64,000 bases of DNA, from assembly GCA_963825635.1 (NCBI GenBank), contig CAWGTU010000003.1, forward strand, positions 186,001 through 250,000, written 5' to 3'. This document shows positions 51,737-60,127 of the stretch, piece by piece. Under the pieces are notes generated by a model that did no database searches, was not told the DNA's origin, and saw only the letters and a list, made by a program, of their open reading frames with translations. The translations under genes were made by a program, and so were the position numbers. The stretch comes from JAOUEA01 sp963825635. GTDB taxonomy: Bacteria > Actinomycetota > UBA4738 > HRBIN12. Every line of letters starts with the position of its first letter. Position 1 is the first letter of the stretch.

Positions 51737-53581
51737 TCAGGCGGTGGTCACCACGAGCTGGGGAGCGGATCCGGCCGCGCCCTCCTTCGTGGCGTAGTCG
51801 GCTCCGTTGCCCGAGGCGTTCTTGATCCGCAGGCTGTAGGTGCCGTTCGCCGTCACGAGGGCCGTGAGGTCGACCTCATACCAGGTCCCCGACTTGACGG
51901 CGCCCAGGGAGCCGTAGCTCGAGCCGGCAACCGGCGCGGTCGCCCACGTCACGGTGCCCTCCCTCCACGGGGGGTTGGTCTCGGCAGCGGCGTGGAAGGT
52001 GCCACCCACGGAGGAGGAGTCCACGCAGAACAGGCGGAGCGTGGCGCTCGTGATCTGGCCCGACACGTTGACGTCGAACTTGAGCAGGCCATCCTTCACC
52101 GGCGAGCCGTCCGCGCTGAAGCTGGGATCGGAACCAGGCACGGCCGAACCCGACAGGTTGACCTGTGCATCGTCGGAGGGCGCGATGACGGCCGTGCTCG
52201 TCACGGTGATCGTCTGCGAGGTCGAATCGGACCCCAGACCGTTCGTCGCGGTCAAGGTCGCGGTGAAGGACCCGGTGCCGGTGTACGTGTGCGACGGCGA
52301 GCGCGAGGTCGACGTGCCACCGTCCCCGAAGGTCCAGCTCCAGCTCGTCGGCGAGCCTGCGCTCGTGTCCGAGAAGTTCACGGCGAGCGGCGCCGTGCCG
52401 CTGGTCGGCGTCGCGCTGAAGCTCGCCGTCGGGGCCGACGGTTGGTTGACGGTGATGAGGCGAGAGGTCGAACTGGAGCCTTGTGCGTTGGTGACGGTCA
52501 ACGTCGCCGTGAAGGACCCGGTGCCGGTGTACGTGTGCGACGGGGAGGGCGAGGTCGACGTGCCACCGTCCCCGAAGGTCCAGCTCCAGCTCGTCGGCGA
52601 GCCTGCGCTCGTGTCCGTGAAGTTCACGGCGAGCGGCACCGTGCCGCTGGTCGGCGTCGCGGTGAAACTCGCCGTCGGGGCAGGCCCGCCGGGTCCGGTC
52701 ACGTCGAGCACGAAGACGGCGTGGGACATCGGATCCGTTGTCGGCCGTGCGCTCGCGTCAGCGCCGTCGGTGATGAGCAGCTGTTCACCGATGACCTCCA
52801 CCGCACGGGTGTCGAGGAAGCCGAGACCGGTGAGGCTGATGCCGTCCCATCCCGGCAGGAGCGTCCTCGTGGTCATCGACGCCCGGTAGAGGCGTTCTTT
52901 CGCGTTAACTGCCAGGAGATCCCCGGTCGCGTCGTCGAAGTCGAGCCCGAAGATCCTGGTGAGTCCCGAGATCGAGAACGAGGGCCCGAATGTGTGCGTG
53001 GAGTAGTCGTAGGTGCGGATGGTCGAGCCGTTCGCCACGTAGGTGAGGCCGTCGGCCGAGCGCCACCCCGCACCGGTCCACTCCGAGGGCATCGGCTGCC
53101 ACGACTGCACCTGGAATCGGTCGTTGCCGTCGCGTGTCAGCCGGAACACGGTGGGGGTCCCGCCCGTGCTCCCCGAGAAGGCGTAGAGGATGTCGGCGTT
53201 CGCGTCGTAGGCGAGTGCCTCGAGGTCCTCGGTGCGCGCCTGACCGGGTGTGCCGCCCACTCCGAAGCGCGGGGCGTTCATGAAATCCGACTGCGCGATC
53301 TTCCGGCGCAGCGCTCCGGTCGTGCGGTCGACCTCGAACAGCGCGTCGTCGTTGTCGGACGCCATCCACAGCGCGTCGTCGCTCGCCACGTACGCGCTGC
53401 CTTCGTTGTCGCGCACCGACGTCGATGATCCCTGGAACGGCGATGTTCGGATCAGGTGGTTCAGGGTGAGCTGAGGCTGACTCGTGCTGATCAGGGCCGT
53501 GGCGGTGCCCATCCCGACCACCGCCAGGGCAAGAACCACGCTCAGTGAGCGTGCGACCGATCGTCGAGCTCGACGCCGCAT
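51737..53581 (-). CDS. Secreted protein with propeller-like N-terminal part, two PKD domains and DNRLRE-type C-terminus
   Basis: 614 residues. Arg-rich n-region and hydrophobic stretch (RSLSVVLALAVVGMGTATAL) form a signal peptide or anchor. Residues about 45-300 resemble a secreted beta-propeller (SADGLTYVANG, FGLDFDDATGDLLAVN). Two PKD domains (about 305-470) each contain the WTFGDGG signature and are nearly identical at DNA level. The last 160 residues (ATLRLFCVD, TWYEVDLTALV, SLRIKNAS) match the DNRLRE/CBM96-type fold found twice more in the gene at 56394. ATG 53581 has GGGGAGGG upstream, deciding it over ATG 53599. Probably surface-attached or glycan-binding. Confidence 0.75.
   Translation of the reverse strand: MRRRARRSVARSLSVVLALAVVGMGTATALISTSQPQLTLNHLIRTSPFQGSSTSVRDNEGSAYVASDDALWMASDNDDALFEVDRTTGALRRKIAQSDFMNAPRFGVGGTPGQARTEDLEALAYDANADILYAFSGSTGGTPTVFRLTRDGNDRFQVQSWQPMPSEWTGAGWRSADGLTYVANGSTIRTYDYSTHTFGPSFSISGLTRIFGLDFDDATGDLLAVNAKERLYRASMTTRTLLPGWDGISLTGLGFLDTRAVEVIGEQLLITDGADASARPTTDPMSHAVFVLDVTGPGGPAPTASFTATPTSGTVPLAVNFTDTSAGSPTSWSWTFGDGGTSTSPSPSHTYTGTGSFTATLTVTNAQGSSSTSRLITVNQPSAPTASFSATPTSGTAPLAVNFSDTSAGSPTSWSWTFGDGGTSTSRSPSHTYTGTGSFTATLTATNGLGSDSTSQTITVTSTAVIAPSDDAQVNLSGSAVPGSDPSFSADGSPVKDGLLKFDVNVSGQITSATLRLFCVDSSSVGGTFHAAAETNPPWREGTVTWATAPVAGSSYGSLGAVKSGTWYEVDLTALVTANGTYSLRIKNASGNGADYATKEGAAGSAPQLVVTTA
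52265..52682 (-). repeat. Near-identical tandem PKD-domain repeat (246-nt period)
   Basis: Segments 52265-52436 and 52511-52682 match with few differences at an offset of exactly 246 nt (82 codons), marking a recent or gene-converted domain duplication. Confidence 0.75.
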
Positions 53582-53839
53582 ATCTCTGACCCTCCCCATG
53601 GTCGGTCCCTCACGCGAAACGCCGCCCCGGCGGGATGCCCTCCCCGGCACGCCTACGTCCACACCGAAGGCACGGGATCCTCGGCGCGGGGCTACTCACG
53701 GCTCCCCTCGGGCCCCCAGGTGACCAGGCGATGCCGCATCTGTAACAGCGATCGACGCCTTGGAGACCCTGCGGTTGACGTAGGAGTTCCGAGCGCGCGG
53801 GCTTCGCGGTCTACGCATCCCCTCGCGCGGGGCTCGGGT
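53582..53839. other. 258-nt intergenic region between sulfotransferase and PKD gene
   Basis: No ORF is convincing here. A GC hairpin (CCCC/GGGG arms, 53819-53832) follows the sulfotransferase stop and may terminate it. A promoter for the PKD gene is expected, but no clear -35/-10 pair or riboswitch core was recognised. Confidence 0.4.
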
Positions 53840-54748
53840 TCAGGCGATCCCCCAACCATCGAAGCCTGGTCCGAGGAACGTACGGACCATCCGAACGTCC
53901 TCGCACAGGGCGTCGGCAAGCTCGACGCGTACCTCGGGCGGGATCACCAGCCGGTCCGGCAGCTGCGACGGCGCCTCGGACGTGCGACGGAGGCTCCGGA
54001 GCGCGCGGATCACGTTGTTCTCGAGCTCCTTCGCCCGCTTGGCCGCCGGCAGGTGCCGTTTGAGGCCCTTGCGGACCCACAGCGGCACCGGCGATCTCGG
54101 CGCACGGTGCCTCGTCTCGTAGAAGGTCCGATCGAGGTCGTCGGGGACGTGATCGGGGTCGACGCCCAGGAACGTGTAGACCTGCTGGATCGCCGCGCGT
54201 CGGTCGCCGCGCAGGTCTTCGGCGGTGATGACCAGCAGCTGCTCGCGAGGGAAATGGTCGAGGTACCGATCCAGCTGCATCGCATACCGGCTGTAGTCGA
54301 GGTAGATCGGGTTCTCGCGCACCGCACGGTCGATCGGCGCGCGCTCTGTGCCCTCGGTCAGACGGGTCTGATAGTGGGAACGGATCCGGTCGATCGGATC
54401 GCGGACCACGTACACGAGGCGCGCGTGCGGGATATGGTCGGCGATCCGAGCCGGCACACCCTGGTATCGCGGATACTTCGTGTACACGTTCGACGCCTCG
54501 CCGATCGCGACGACACCGGGCTCCGCTCCCTCGAACTGTCGTCGGTACCACTCGATCCCTCGGCCCCAGTTTCCCTCTTCCGCGAAGAACTCGGGCGCCT
54601 TGATCGCCGGCATGTAGACCTGGGGGTGATCACGCAGGTAGTGGTAGAGGCTCGTCGTCCCGCACTTCATCGCGCCGATGATGAGGAAGTCGGGGAGGGC
54701 TCCACCTCGTGCTTCGAGGGCGGCGGGTCGGGAGAGCCGTGTGCTCAC
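53840..54748 (-). CDS. PAPS-dependent sulfotransferase domain protein
   Basis: 302 residues. The 5'-phosphosulfate loop is IIGAMKCGTTSLYHYL, the 3'-phosphate loop is LVYVVRDPIDRIRSHY, and GEASNVYTKYP lies between; the fold is that of the Sulfotransfer_1/3 carbohydrate group. It would move sulfate from PAPS to a sugar or lipid acceptor. GTG at 54748 overlaps the stop of the sugar transferase (GTGA), so the acceptor is probably the polymer built on that enzyme's product. cysC in the same window could supply PAPS. Confidence 0.87.
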   Translation of the reverse strand: MSTRLSRPAALEARGGALPDFLIIGAMKCGTTSLYHYLRDHPQVYMPAIKAPEFFAEEGNWGRGIEWYRRQFEGAEPGVVAIGEASNVYTKYPRYQGVPARIADHIPHARLVYVVRDPIDRIRSHYQTRLTEGTERAPIDRAVRENPIYLDYSRYAMQLDRYLDHFPREQLLVITAEDLRGDRRAAIQQVYTFLGVDPDHVPDDLDRTFYETRHRAPRSPVPLWVRKGLKRHLPAAKRAKELENNVIRALRSLRRTSEAPSQLPDRLVIPPEVRVELADALCEDVRMVRTFLGPGFDGWGIA

Positions 54749-56100
54749 GCACCCTGTCCAGTCAGGACGCACTTGGCGGTCCGGATCACGATCGAACAGT
54801 CCCCCCAGAGGCTCCATCCCTCGATGTAGGCGTTGTCGAAGCGGATCCGATCGTCGATCGAGGTGTCGCCGCGCAGACCGCAGACCTGCGGGAGCCCCGT
54901 CATGCCGGCACGCACACGATGCCGGTCCTCGTAGCGCGGGACCCTCGCCCCGAACGAATCGGCGAAGTGCGGCCGCTCCGGTCGGGGCCCGACGAGCGAC
55001 ATCTCGCCCCGCAGCACGTTCACGAGCTGGGGCAACTCGTCCAGGCTCGTTGCCCGCAGCACCCTGCCGACGCGGGTGACCCCGTCGTCGCCGACCGTCC
55101 ACCTCGTGTCCGAGTCCGCGATCTCGTACATCGAACGGAACTTCAAGATCTCGAAGAGCGAGCCGTCGAGGCCCACGCGCTTCTGACGGAACAGGATGGG
55201 GCCCGGGCTGGAGAGCCTGACGGCTACAGCGAGCGCCAGCAATAGCGGCGAGGTCAGCAGCAACAACAGCGAGGCCGCCACGACGTCGAAGCACCGCTTC
55301 ACGAGCTGGTTGCGTGAGCGCGCCGTCGGTCGGCGCAGCTGCGCGAGCGGGATCCCCCAGACGTCGTCCACGTTGCCCGCCCCGGGAGCCATGGCGCTGG
55401 CCTCCCAGAGGCGAGGCACGACGTGGAATTCCGCGGACGACCGTTCCGCCGACCGAAGGACGGTGACCAGATCACTCTCCGAGATCCCGAAGGCGATCAC
55501 GACACGACGCACACCGTGGGTCTCGATGAACCTCCCGATGTCGCGGTGATCACCGAGCAACGACACGTTCCCCACCCTGCGGCCCTCGGCGTCGACGGAG
55601 CCGACGAGACGCAGCCCGTACTCCGGGTGCTGGGAGAGGACGTCGGCCAGCCGATCCGCGACCTCGCCGGCGCCGACGATGAGGGTGGGCTCAGCGAGCA
55701 CGCCCTCGGCGCGTGCCCTGCGTTCGAGCGCATAGGTGGCCCCACGCCCGAGGAGGAGCAGGCCGACGGCCATCGGGACCAACAGGGCCCAGTTCGGATC
55801 GGCGTCGAGCGCTGCTGCCGCCGGCATGAGCACGACCACGGGTGTCACTCCCCTCGCGAGCAGCCATCCGGCGTCGGTCGACAGCTGTGGACAGATCCTG
55901 CCAGCTCGTGCCGGATCGAGATGCAGCCCCAGGAGGACGACGCCGGCGTAGAGGAAGGTCCACGGGGTGACTCCGGCGAGCACGACCGCCACGAAGAGCG
56001 CGCAGACATCGGCCAGTGGGACGGCGGCCCGCAGGAGCCGGCCACGGTCGAGCGCCCGGCTCCTGACCGTCGATGCCGCGGGAAGCGGATGCACGGCCAC
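54745..56100 (-). CDS. Polyprenyl glycosylphosphotransferase (exopolysaccharide sugar transferase)
   Basis: 451 residues. Four N-terminal helices (about 25-130), then a CoA-binding-like domain (LIVGAGEVADRLADVL), a further helix (about 275-297) and the bacterial sugar transferase domain: KRCFDVVAASLLLLL, FRQKRVGLDGSLFEILKFRSM, SLDELPQLVNVLRGEMSLVGPRPE (cited in parts) and WSLWGDCSIVIRT. It primes exopolysaccharide synthesis by moving a sugar-1-phosphate to undecaprenyl phosphate. GTG start at 56100 with GGAGGCGG upstream. First gene of a pair with the sulfotransferase. Confidence 0.9.
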   Translation of the reverse strand: MAVHPLPAASTVRSRALDRGRLLRAAVPLADVCALFVAVVLAGVTPWTFLYAGVVLLGLHLDPARAGRICPQLSTDAGWLLARGVTPVVVLMPAAAALDADPNWALLVPMAVGLLLLGRGATYALERRARAEGVLAEPTLIVGAGEVADRLADVLSQHPEYGLRLVGSVDAEGRRVGNVSLLGDHRDIGRFIETHGVRRVVIAFGISESDLVTVLRSAERSSAEFHVVPRLWEASAMAPGAGNVDDVWGIPLAQLRRPTARSRNQLVKRCFDVVAASLLLLLTSPLLLALAVAVRLSSPGPILFRQKRVGLDGSLFEILKFRSMYEIADSDTRWTVGDDGVTRVGRVLRATSLDELPQLVNVLRGEMSLVGPRPERPHFADSFGARVPRYEDRHRVRAGMTGLPQVCGLRGDTSIDDRIRFDNAYIEGWSLWGDCSIVIRTAKCVLTGQGA

Positions 56101-56393
56101 GCGCTACCGCCTCCTCGTGGCCATGCCGATTGTCCGCTGGAGAATCTCCACACGCGCCCCGATCTATCATGCGCGCGGTCGGAACCACCTCGGATGGCCC
56201 GGACCGCGACGTAGCAGGGAGTCTCGCCCTCGGACGTCGTCGGAGCATCCGCGGATCGTCGTAGATGCGCTACGCGGGGGCGATGAAGAGCCCACGGCCG
56301 ACGGACCGGATGCGTAGCAGGGATACGCGACATGCATGGGGTGAGGCCACAGAGGGCTGGGTAGGGTCGCCCGAGGGCGACGGATGGAGGACC
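56101..56393. other. 293-nt divergent region between sugar transferase and metallophosphoesterase genes
   Basis: Holds a 13-nt palindrome TGGAGAATCTCCA (56138-56150) and two 11-nt direct repeats CGTAGCAGGGA (56210-56220, 56313-56323). The frame of the downstream gene is open through part of it but lacks coding character. Likely divergent promoters with regulator sites; no riboswitch recognised. Confidence 0.4.
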
Positions 56394-59240
56394 GTGCGAC
56401 GCGGCAACGGTAAGAAAGCGTGGAGCACGGCCGCGTTCGCCGTGCTCACGCTCGCCGCCATGGTGGTGAGCATGCTGACCGCCCTGCCCGCTCCAGCGGC
56501 TCCCCGGATCCTCTCCTTCCTCCCGGCGGCCGATACGACGGTGCGGGCAGATCAGCCCACCACGACCGGTGGCTCTGCGACATCGCTCTCGGCCGACAAC
56601 TCTCCGGTGCGGTACTCCTTCATGCGATTCACCGTCTCGGGCGTGGGCACGGACATCGTCGAGAGTGCGAAGCTTCGTCTGTACGTGACCGACGGCGCCT
56701 CCGACGGCGGCGTGTTCTCGCGTGTGGCGGATACGACGTGGAGCGAGAGCACCATGAACTGGAACTCGGCTCCGCCGGCCGACCCCACGCCGCTGGCGAC
56801 GCTGGGCGCGATCACGCCCAGCACCTGGTACGAGGTCGACCTGTCGACGCTCGTGACCGGAGACGGCCAGTTCGGTCTGAGGATCGCCACGCCGTCGAGC
56901 AACAAGATCTCGTTCCGGTCGAAGGAAGGGAAGGTGGGCTCGCAGCCGGAACTCGTGGTCACGGTCGCGCCGTCGGCGGACGTGGCGACGCCCACCGCCT
57001 CGATCACCTCACCCTCCCCGGGCGCCACGGTCGGCGGATCGGTCGACGTCGGTGTTGACGCCTCCGACGACGTGGGTGTCGTCTCCGTGGACCTGCAGGT
57101 CGACGGCCAGACCGTCGGGACCGATGCGACCGCTCCCTACGCGATCACGTGGGACTCGTGGTCCGTCGCGAACGGAGCCCACGAGCTCACGGCGATCGCA
57201 CGCGATGCTGTCGGGAACGCAGGTGCCTCCCAGCCGGTATCGGTGATCGTCGACAACGTGGCGGACACGGATCCCCCCACGGCTCCGACCGACCTCCTGG
57301 CCGAGGCGACCGGTGCGACCCGCGTGGAGCTCAGCTGGACGGCGAGCCAGGACGACGTCGGCGTCGCCGGGTACCTGATCGTCCGCGACGGCGTCGAGAT
57401 CGACAGCGCCACGGCGACCACCTACGTCGACGACAGCGTGACCGCCGAGGTCACCTATCGATACACGGTGATCGCGGTGGATCCGTCGGGGAACCGGTCG
57501 GATCCCTCGGAGCCCGCCGACGTGACGACTCCTCCCGCTCCTCCGACGCCAACCTCGTTCACGTTCGCCGCGGCCGGAGACTTCGGAACGACATCGAGGG
57601 CGACGGCCAGTCTCGCGACACTGAACGCCTCGGGGACGGACTTCTTCCTCGCGCTGGGCGATCTCGACTACAACGAGACGCCGACCGACGAAGCATGGTG
57701 CGACTGGGTGAAGGCCGGGTTGCCCAACCTCGGACCGACCTACCCCTTCGAGATCGTCGCCGGGAACCACGAGGACCAGAACGGTGCCGACGGCTACATC
57801 ATGAACCACGCGGCATGCCTGCCGGACCGACTGGGAGCGACCTTGGGCGTGAACCAGGACTACGGCGCCGAGTACTACTTCGACTACCCGACGGGTGCTC
57901 CCCTCATGCGCGCGTTCATGATCTCGCCCGACCTCACGGTGGAGAACGTCACCTACGACTACAAGCTCAATGACGCGCACTACCAGTGGCTCTCCGACTC
58001 GATCGACGCGGCTCGCGCGGAGGGGATCCGGTGGATCGTCGTCGGCATGCACTACCCGTGCATCTCCGCATCGAATTCCGGCTGCCCGATCGGCCAGCCA
58101 CTGTTCAACCTCCTGCTCCAGAAGAAGGTGGATCTGGTCCTCGGGGGCCACCACCACAACTACCAACGCAGCAAGCAGCTCGCCCTGCAGTCGGGGACGT
58201 GCCCCTCGTTCGTGCTCGGCGCGTTCGACCAGGACTGCGTCGCCGACAGCGGTGCGGGAGTGATGAACAAGGGCGCGGGGACGGTCGTTCAGGTGGTCGG
58301 GACCTTCGGGCGATCCGGCTCGTCGATCAAGCCCGACGATCCGGAGCTTCCGTACTTCGCGAACACGGCCGGGGCGGGGAACGGCATCATGACGTACACG
58401 GTGACCGCCGACCGGATGGATGCGACGTTCGTGCCGAGCGTCGGGAGCGTCTCGGATTCGTTCTCGATCAGTGCGAACGGGGGGCCGGGCGGCGACGTGA
58501 CCCCGCCGACGGCGCCCTCGAACCTCGTCGCCACGCCGGTCGGCGGCGACCAGGTCGACCTGTCGTGGACGCAGAGCACCGATGACGTCGCCGTCGATCA
58601 CTACAGCGTCATCCGCGACTCCTTGGCGGTCGACACGACGCACGGAACGACCTACCTCGACGGGTCGCTGACGCCGGGAACGACGTACTCCTACGTGATC
58701 AGGGCCGTCGACCTCGCGGGGAACGTCTCGGCCGCCTCGAACACCGCCGTCGCCACCACAGCGCCAGGGAGCGAGCTCACGTTCGCCGCGACGGCCGACG
58801 CCACGATCCGTTCGGGGGCTCCGACGACCAACTACGGCACGAGCTCGTCGATCTCGGTCGACTCCTCACCGAGCGAGCACGGGCTGATGAAGTTCTCGGT
58901 GACGGGGATCGGCACGCGCACCGTCGCGACGGCGAAGCTCCGCCTGTTCAACGTGGGTGCATCCGACACGGGGGGCGTGTTCTCGGCGACATCTGATACG
59001 AGCTGGACCGAGACGGGCGTGACCTGGGACAACGCCCCTGCGACCCTCGGCACCCCCGTCGCCACCCTCGGATCGGTGGGCACCAACACCTGGTACGAAG
59101 TCGACCTCTCGAGCCTGATCCGCGCCGACGGCGTGTACAGCCTCCGCATCACCACACCGTCGACGGACGGAGCGAAGTGGCGATCCCGGGACGCCGACCC
59201 CGGGGTCACCCCGCAGCTGGTCGTCACCCTGCTGCCGTAG
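56394..59240 (+). CDS. Large secreted metallophosphoesterase with FN3, Ig-like and two DNRLRE-type domains
   Basis: 948 residues from GTG 56394. Signal peptide: RRGNGKKAWSTAAF then a hydrophobic stretch ending ALPAPAAP. Order: DNRLRE/CBM96-like (about 38-195), Ig-like (about 200-285), FN3 (about 290-380), calcineurin-like phosphoesterase (about 385-670) with AAAGDFGTT, LALGDLDYN, VAGNHEDQ, VVGMHYP and GGHHHNYQRS, FN3 (about 680-765), and a second DNRLRE-like domain to the end. Probably an extracellular phosphatase held on polysaccharide. The start is set by GGAGG upstream and the signal peptide; an earlier in-frame ATG at 56265 is less likely. Confidence 0.85.
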   Translation: MRRGNGKKAWSTAAFAVLTLAAMVVSMLTALPAPAAPRILSFLPAADTTVRADQPTTTGGSATSLSADNSPVRYSFMRFTVSGVGTDIVESAKLRLYVTDGASDGGVFSRVADTTWSESTMNWNSAPPADPTPLATLGAITPSTWYEVDLSTLVTGDGQFGLRIATPSSNKISFRSKEGKVGSQPELVVTVAPSADVATPTASITSPSPGATVGGSVDVGVDASDDVGVVSVDLQVDGQTVGTDATAPYAITWDSWSVANGAHELTAIARDAVGNAGASQPVSVIVDNVADTDPPTAPTDLLAEATGATRVELSWTASQDDVGVAGYLIVRDGVEIDSATATTYVDDSVTAEVTYRYTVIAVDPSGNRSDPSEPADVTTPPAPPTPTSFTFAAAGDFGTTSRATASLATLNASGTDFFLALGDLDYNETPTDEAWCDWVKAGLPNLGPTYPFEIVAGNHEDQNGADGYIMNHAACLPDRLGATLGVNQDYGAEYYFDYPTGAPLMRAFMISPDLTVENVTYDYKLNDAHYQWLSDSIDAARAEGIRWIVVGMHYPCISASNSGCPIGQPLFNLLLQKKVDLVLGGHHHNYQRSKQLALQSGTCPSFVLGAFDQDCVADSGAGVMNKGAGTVVQVVGTFGRSGSSIKPDDPELPYFANTAGAGNGIMTYTVTADRMDATFVPSVGSVSDSFSISANGGPGGDVTPPTAPSNLVATPVGGDQVDLSWTQSTDDVAVDHYSVIRDSLAVDTTHGTTYLDGSLTPGTTYSYVIRAVDLAGNVSAASNTAVATTAPGSELTFAATADATIRSGAPTTNYGTSSSISVDSSPSEHGLMKFSVTGIGTRTVATAKLRLFNVGASDTGGVFSATSDTSWTETGVTWDNAPATLGTPVATLGSVGTNTWYEVDLSSLIRADGVYSLRITTPSTDGAKWRSRDADPGVTPQLVVTLLP

Positions 59241-59245
59241 CCGAT

Positions 59246-59260
59246 CGTCGCCCGGCGACG
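59246..59260. terminator. Short hairpin between convergent genes
   Basis: CGTCG and CGACG pair around a 5-nt loop in the 21-nt gap between the metallophosphoesterase and dioxygenase stops. Confidence 0.35.
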
Positions 59261-59261
59261 G

Positions 59262-60050
59262 TCACGCCATCTGGACCGAACGCTTGGCGAGTCCCATGAA
59301 GAAGCCTTCGATCGCCGTCTCCGCAGCGCCCTCGGGGTCGCTCGCCGCTCCGAGCGTGACGAAGAGCGGAGCCAGGTGTTCGGTGGTGGGGTGTGCGTAG
59401 GGCATGCCGGGCGCCCGGTGGCGGAAGTCCATCAGCTCGTCGACCGCTCCCCGTGCGAGCGTCTCGGCGGCCCAGAGGTCGAACTCGCGCGACCATCCCG
59501 GGGGATCCGCGTCGGTGCGCCAGTCGGTGAGGAACGCGAGCCCGTGGGTCAGGAAGCCTGAGCCGATCACGAGTACCCCCTCATCGCGCAGCGGCCGGAG
59601 CCGACGCCCGAGGTCGAAGAGACGCTGTGGATCGAGGGAGGGCATCGACATCTGGAGCACGGGGACGTCGGCCTCTGGGTACATCACCATGAGGGGCACG
59701 TAGGCGCCGTGGTCGAGACCGTACCCGGGCTCGCTCGCAACCGTCTCGGTATCGGGCATGAGGGACCGGACCCGTTCAGCGAGTTGGGGTGCGCCCGGCG
59801 AGGGATAGGTCATGCGGTAGTAGCGCTCGGGGAACCCGAAGAAGTCGTAGGTGAGCGGCGTGCCCGCCTCGGTCGCTCCGAGCGTCAACGGCGCCGACTC
59901 CCAGTGCGCCGAGACGATCAGCACGGCTCGCGGGCGCGGCAGCTCGTGGGCCCACCTCGAGAGCTCGCCGGTCCAGCGCTCGTCGTCGAGCAAGGGGGGC
60001 GCCCCGTGACCCAGGTAGAGGGCCGGCATCGTCGTCTCGGCATCGGACAT
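59262..60050 (-). CDS. DODA-type class III extradiol ring-opening dioxygenase
   Basis: 262 residues of the LigB/DOPA-4,5-dioxygenase superfamily. Motifs are LYLGHGAPPLLDD, LIVSAHWESAPLT, GLDHGAYVPLMVMYP and AHPTTEHLAPLFVTLG, which supply the metal His and catalytic His residues in the usual order. Opens catechol-type rings; the substrate is unknown. ATG 60050 begins the recognised domain; an in-frame start 10 codons earlier is less natural. Not obviously linked to the neighbouring surface genes. Confidence 0.87.
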   Translation of the reverse strand: MSDAETTMPALYLGHGAPPLLDDERWTGELSRWAHELPRPRAVLIVSAHWESAPLTLGATEAGTPLTYDFFGFPERYYRMTYPSPGAPQLAERVRSLMPDTETVASEPGYGLDHGAYVPLMVMYPEADVPVLQMSMPSLDPQRLFDLGRRLRPLRDEGVLVIGSGFLTHGLAFLTDWRTDADPPGWSREFDLWAAETLARGAVDELMDFRHRAPGMPYAHPTTEHLAPLFVTLGAASDPEGAAETAIEGFFMGLAKRSVQMA

Positions 60051-60127
60051 GACCGCAGCAACGCCCGGGGGGCTCTGCATGTTCCGTGGCGGACCCTCGC
60101 GCCGGAAGCCCGATCCGATCCGGACCC

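Noticed and set aside
52265..52682. Mobile repeat element in the PKD gene
   Set aside because: The repeat is in frame with an 82-codon period and encodes PKD domains, so it is an internal domain duplication.
53582..53839. Cyclic-di-GMP or other riboswitch upstream of the PKD surface protein
   Set aside because: The conserved GEMM core segments were not found on the minus strand; only generic GC hairpins are seen.
56210..56323. Two CGTAGCAGGGA direct repeats as an attachment site
   Set aside because: Only 11 nt, with no integrase or mobile cargo between them; more likely chance or regulator half-sites.
56265..56393. N-terminal extension of the metallophosphoesterase from ATG 56265
   Set aside because: The extra 43 residues would place charged sequence before the signal peptide, and GGAGG just before GTG 56394 fits better.
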